Assembly (NCBI GenBank): GCA_023263235.1
Contig: JALQXE010000007.1
Location: 1-7,812 of the forward strand
DNA length: 7,812 nt
Direction: 5' to 3'
Source of the DNA: Sediminibacterium sp.
GTDB lineage: Bacteria > Bacteroidota > Bacteroidia > Chitinophagales > Chitinophagaceae
Numbering within the stretch: position 1 is the stretch's first letter; each line of letters opens with the position of its first letter. The position numbers were made by a program, and so were the translations under genes. Positions 5,488 through 7,812 of the stretch are shown here, in pieces. The notes below the pieces were generated by a model. It had not been told where the DNA came from. It worked only from the letters and a program-made list of their open reading frames with translations, and did not search any database.

Positions 5488-7812
5488 TTATGCTTTCTTT
5501 TTTCTGGCTGTTTTACGGGGAGGATTCTTTTTCAATTCTTCAATTATCTCCTTTACTTCTTCTATTGTTAAAGTTTCAACTTTTTCTTGTTGCTCTTTTG
5601 TTAACTTAAAATTGCGCAATCCCTGTTTTATATAAGGACCATAAGGACCTCTTAATAGTTGAATTTTTTCTTTTTCAAATACTTTGATTGTTCTTTCATC
5701 CTTTGCCTTTCGTTTTTCAGCAATCATAGGAGTCAATTCTTCCAAGCCTACGGTATAAGGATCCATTTCCTTATTAAGGGAGTAGAACTTCTTGTCATGC
5801 GCCGCATAAGGGCCAAAACGACCGATATTTACAGTTACTTCACTTTCTTCAAATAAGCCCAAGGTTCTTGGCAATTTAAATAATTCCATTGCTTCCTCAA
5901 AACTGATGGTCTCAATACTTTGTGAAGGTTTTAATTTTGCAAATTTTGGTTTCTCTTCTTCGTCCTGATGTCCAATTTGTACCATTGGGCCATATCGACC
6001 CATACGGGCAATTACTTTTTTGCCACTCACAGGATCAAATCCTAATTCTCTTTCCCCTTTAGCACGTTCTGCATTTTCTAAAGTATGCTCAATGGTTTCA
6101 TGGAATGGGTTGTAAAATTCCTCCAACATTTTACTCCATTTTAATTTCCCCAATGCGATTTCGTCAAACTCACCTTCTATTTTTGCGGTGAAGCCAAAGT
6201 CCATTACTTTAGGAAAATTCAATTTTAAAAAGTCGGTAACTACTAACCCCAAATCGGTAGGAGATAATTTATTTTTTTCAGCACCTGTTATTTCAGATGC
6301 TTTTTCGGTAGTAATCTCGTCCTTATTGTTTAGTGATAATATTTGGTATACTCTTTTAACACCTTCTTTCTCTTTTTTCTCAACATAATTACGCTTCATA
6401 ATAGTTGTAATTGTTGGAGCGTATGTAGAAGGTCGGCCAATACCTAATTCCTCTAATTTTTTCACCAAACTCGCTTCGGTATATCTGGAAGCCGGTCTGC
6501 TAAAGCGTTCTAGGCCAGTCATGCTTATGAAGTCGAGTACTTGGCCTTTGGACAATGGAGGTAAAATAGCTTCTGCATTTTCGTCTTCCTCCTCAATTTC
6601 ATCATCATCTTTACCTTCCAAATATACTTTTAAGAAACCATCAAATTTCATCACTTCACCACTTGCTGTTAAAGTTTCTTTATTGGTTGAAATTTCAATT
6701 TTTGCAGTCGTCTTTTCAAATTGCGCATCACTCATTTGAGAAGCAATGGTGCGTTTCCAAATTAATTCATACAAACGATTGGTATCCGCATCATCTACCT
6801 TGGATTCATTCATGTAAGAAGGTCTAATGGCTTCGTGTGCTTCCTGTGCGCTTTCGTTTTTATTTTTAAACTTTCTAGGTTGGTAGTAATTGTCTCCAAA
6901 GCTTGAATGGATCTCTGATTTAATGGCATCCATTGCTGTTTCACTCAAGCTAATACTATCTGTTCTCATGTAAGTGATCTTACCACTTTCATATAATTTT
7001 TGAGCCAGCAACATGGTTTTGCTTACGCTATAACCTAGTTTTCTGGAAGCTTCCTGTTGTAGTGTAGAAGTTGTAAAAGGTGCTGATGGCGTACGTTTCC
7101 CGTCTTTAATAGTGATATCTTTAACCGTATATTTTGCTCCTTTACATTCGTTTAAGAAATTTTCGGCAGCACCTGCGGTTGTTAATTTTTGAGGTCCATC
7201 TGCTTTAAACTTAACTTTCTTTTTATTGATATCTAAAGCAGTAAATAGGGCACTTACTTTAAATACACTTTCGGGAATAAATTGATTGATTTCTCTTTCT
7301 CTCTCTGCAATTAAACGAACTGCAACACTTTGTACACGGCCAGCACTCAAGCTTCTTTGCATTCCAATTTTTCTCCAAAGCACGGGACTTAATTCAAAAC
7401 CAACAATACGATCTAAAATTCTTCTGGCTTGTTGAGCATCTACTAAATCCATGTTTATTAAACGCGGATGTGCTACAGCCTTTTTTATTGCAGGTGCGGT
7501 GATTTCATGAAAAACTATGCGTTTTGTTTTTTTAGGATCTAAGCCAAGTACTTCAGCTAAATGCCAACTTATACTCTCACCTTCACGATCCTCATCCGAT
7601 GCTAACCATACTTCTTTTGCTTTCTTGGACAATGATCTTAATTCTTTTACTACTTTTTCTTTTTCACTGGGAACCGTATATCTTGGGGCAAATTTGTTTT
7701 TTAAATCTATGCCCATATCTACCTTTTCAAGGTCACGTATATGACCATAACAGCTCCTCACTTCAAAATCATCCCCTAAAATCTTCTCTATCGTTTTGGC
7801 CTTTGCAGGCGA
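5488..7812 (-). CDS. topA: DNA topoisomerase I (type IA), missing only the first few residues
   Basis: Relaxes negative supercoils through a transient 5'-phosphotyrosine link on one strand. The frame runs off the right edge: the bases beyond 7761 encode SPAKAKTIEKIL, the Toprim start (normally VESPAKAKTI), so about ten residues are missing and the GTG at 7759-7761 is an internal Val codon. Of 774 visible residues, the Toprim acidic triad is in SDEDREGE (about 72-78), QQARRILDRIVG is at about 127-138, and SLSAGRVQSVAVRL is at about 154-167. The active-site Tyr is in ITYMRTDS (residue 281, codon 6970-6972). GIGRPSTYAPTI follows near 457-468. An acidic run (EGKDDDEIEEEDEN) near 399-412 is a likely surface loop. 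No Cys4 zinc fingers are present. Instead three Gly-Arg-x-Gly-Pro-type C-terminal repeats (GRYGPMVQIG, GRFGPYAAHD, GPYGPYIKQG) lead to a basic tail, RKTARKKKA. Confidence 0.97.
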   Translation of the reverse strand, partial: SPAKAKTIEKILGDDFEVRSCYGHIRDLEKVDMGIDLKNKFAPRYTVPSEKEKVVKELRSLSKKAKEVWLASDEDREGESISWHLAEVLGLDPKKTKRIVFHEITAPAIKKAVAHPRLINMDLVDAQQARRILDRIVGFELSPVLWRKIGMQRSLSAGRVQSVAVRLIAEREREINQFIPESVFKVSALFTALDINKKKVKFKADGPQKLTTAGAAENFLNECKGAKYTVKDITIKDGKRTPSAPFTTSTLQQEASRKLGYSVSKTMLLAQKLYESGKITYMRTDSISLSETAMDAIKSEIHSSFGDNYYQPRKFKNKNESAQEAHEAIRPSYMNESKVDDADTNRLYELIWKRTIASQMSDAQFEKTTAKIEISTNKETLTASGEVMKFDGFLKVYLEGKDDDEIEEEDENAEAILPPLSKGQVLDFISMTGLERFSRPASRYTEASLVKKLEELGIGRPSTYAPTITTIMKRNYVEKKEKEGVKRVYQILSLNNKDEITTEKASEITGAEKNKLSPTDLGLVVTDFLKLNFPKVMDFGFTAKIEGEFDEIALGKLKWSKMLEEFYNPFHETIEHTLENAERAKGERELGFDPVSGKKVIARMGRYGPMVQIGHQDEEEKPKFAKLKPSQSIETISFEEAMELFKLPRTLGLFEESEVTVNIGRFGPYAAHDKKFYSLNKEMDPYTVGLEELTPMIAEKRKAKDERTIKVFEKEKIQLLRGPYGPYIKQGLRNFKLTKEQQEKVETLTIEEVKEIIEELKKNPPRKTARKKKA

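Noticed and set aside
5659..7744. Several plus-strand open frames of 65-75 codons antisense to topA
   Set aside because: They are Phe/Ser-rich mirror translations of Lys/Glu-rich codons, lie fully inside a well-supported gene and show no recognisable motif.
7759..7761. GTG as the topA start codon
   Set aside because: Upstream in-frame codons to the window edge encode the conserved SPAKAKTIEK Toprim start, so the gene continues past 7812.
1..7812. CRISPR array, tRNA, rRNA or riboswitch
   Set aside because: No regularly spaced repeats, cloverleaf or known aptamer core was seen; all spacers are 169 bases or shorter and are accounted for.

Overview
The window looks like a low-GC chromosome segment from a member of the Bacteroidota, probably Chitinophagaceae or a nearby family. 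This placement is inferred. The genes are AT-rich, none has a convincing Shine-Dalgarno sequence ahead of its start, and several proteins have Bacteroidota-like forms: a ~500-residue signal peptidase I with an extra membrane domain, a SirB1-type protein with a helical front, and a DNA topoisomerase I ending in a lysine-rich tail without zinc fingers. No CRISPR array, tRNA, rRNA, complete mobile element or toxin/defence system was found, and no gene-free stretch exceeds 300 bases.

Layout. Bases 1-127 are foreign-looking: about 48% GC against about 35% in the next 120 bases, and they do not encode the part of the pyruvate dehydrogenase E1 beta subunit that should precede the intact C-terminal part at 128-595. 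A rho-independent terminator (668-692) follows. Then come signal peptidase I (719-2230) and cytidine deaminase (2236-2718), 5 bases apart and probably one transcription unit. Converging on them is a minus-strand pair: a SirB1/transglutaminase-like protein (4117-3245) whose stop codon overlaps by one base the start of an O6-alkylguanine-DNA methyltransferase (3245-2742). A 169-base divergent spacer separates this pair from a plus-strand fatty-acid desaturase (4287-5408). A near-perfect bidirectional terminator (5433-5464) separates the desaturase from the converging DNA topoisomerase I gene (5488 to beyond 7812), which lacks only its first few codons at the window's right edge.

The genes are mostly housekeeping: central carbon metabolism, protein export, pyrimidine salvage, alkylation repair, membrane lipid unsaturation and DNA supercoiling. 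They do not form one pathway. The observations most worth checking are the abrupt sequence switch at the left edge, a consensus-like Bacteroidota promoter element lying inside the terminator ahead of signal peptidase, the apparently non-catalytic transglutaminase fold coupled to the methyltransferase, and a small hairpin over the first possible desaturase start. I saw no clear evidence of a new biological system.
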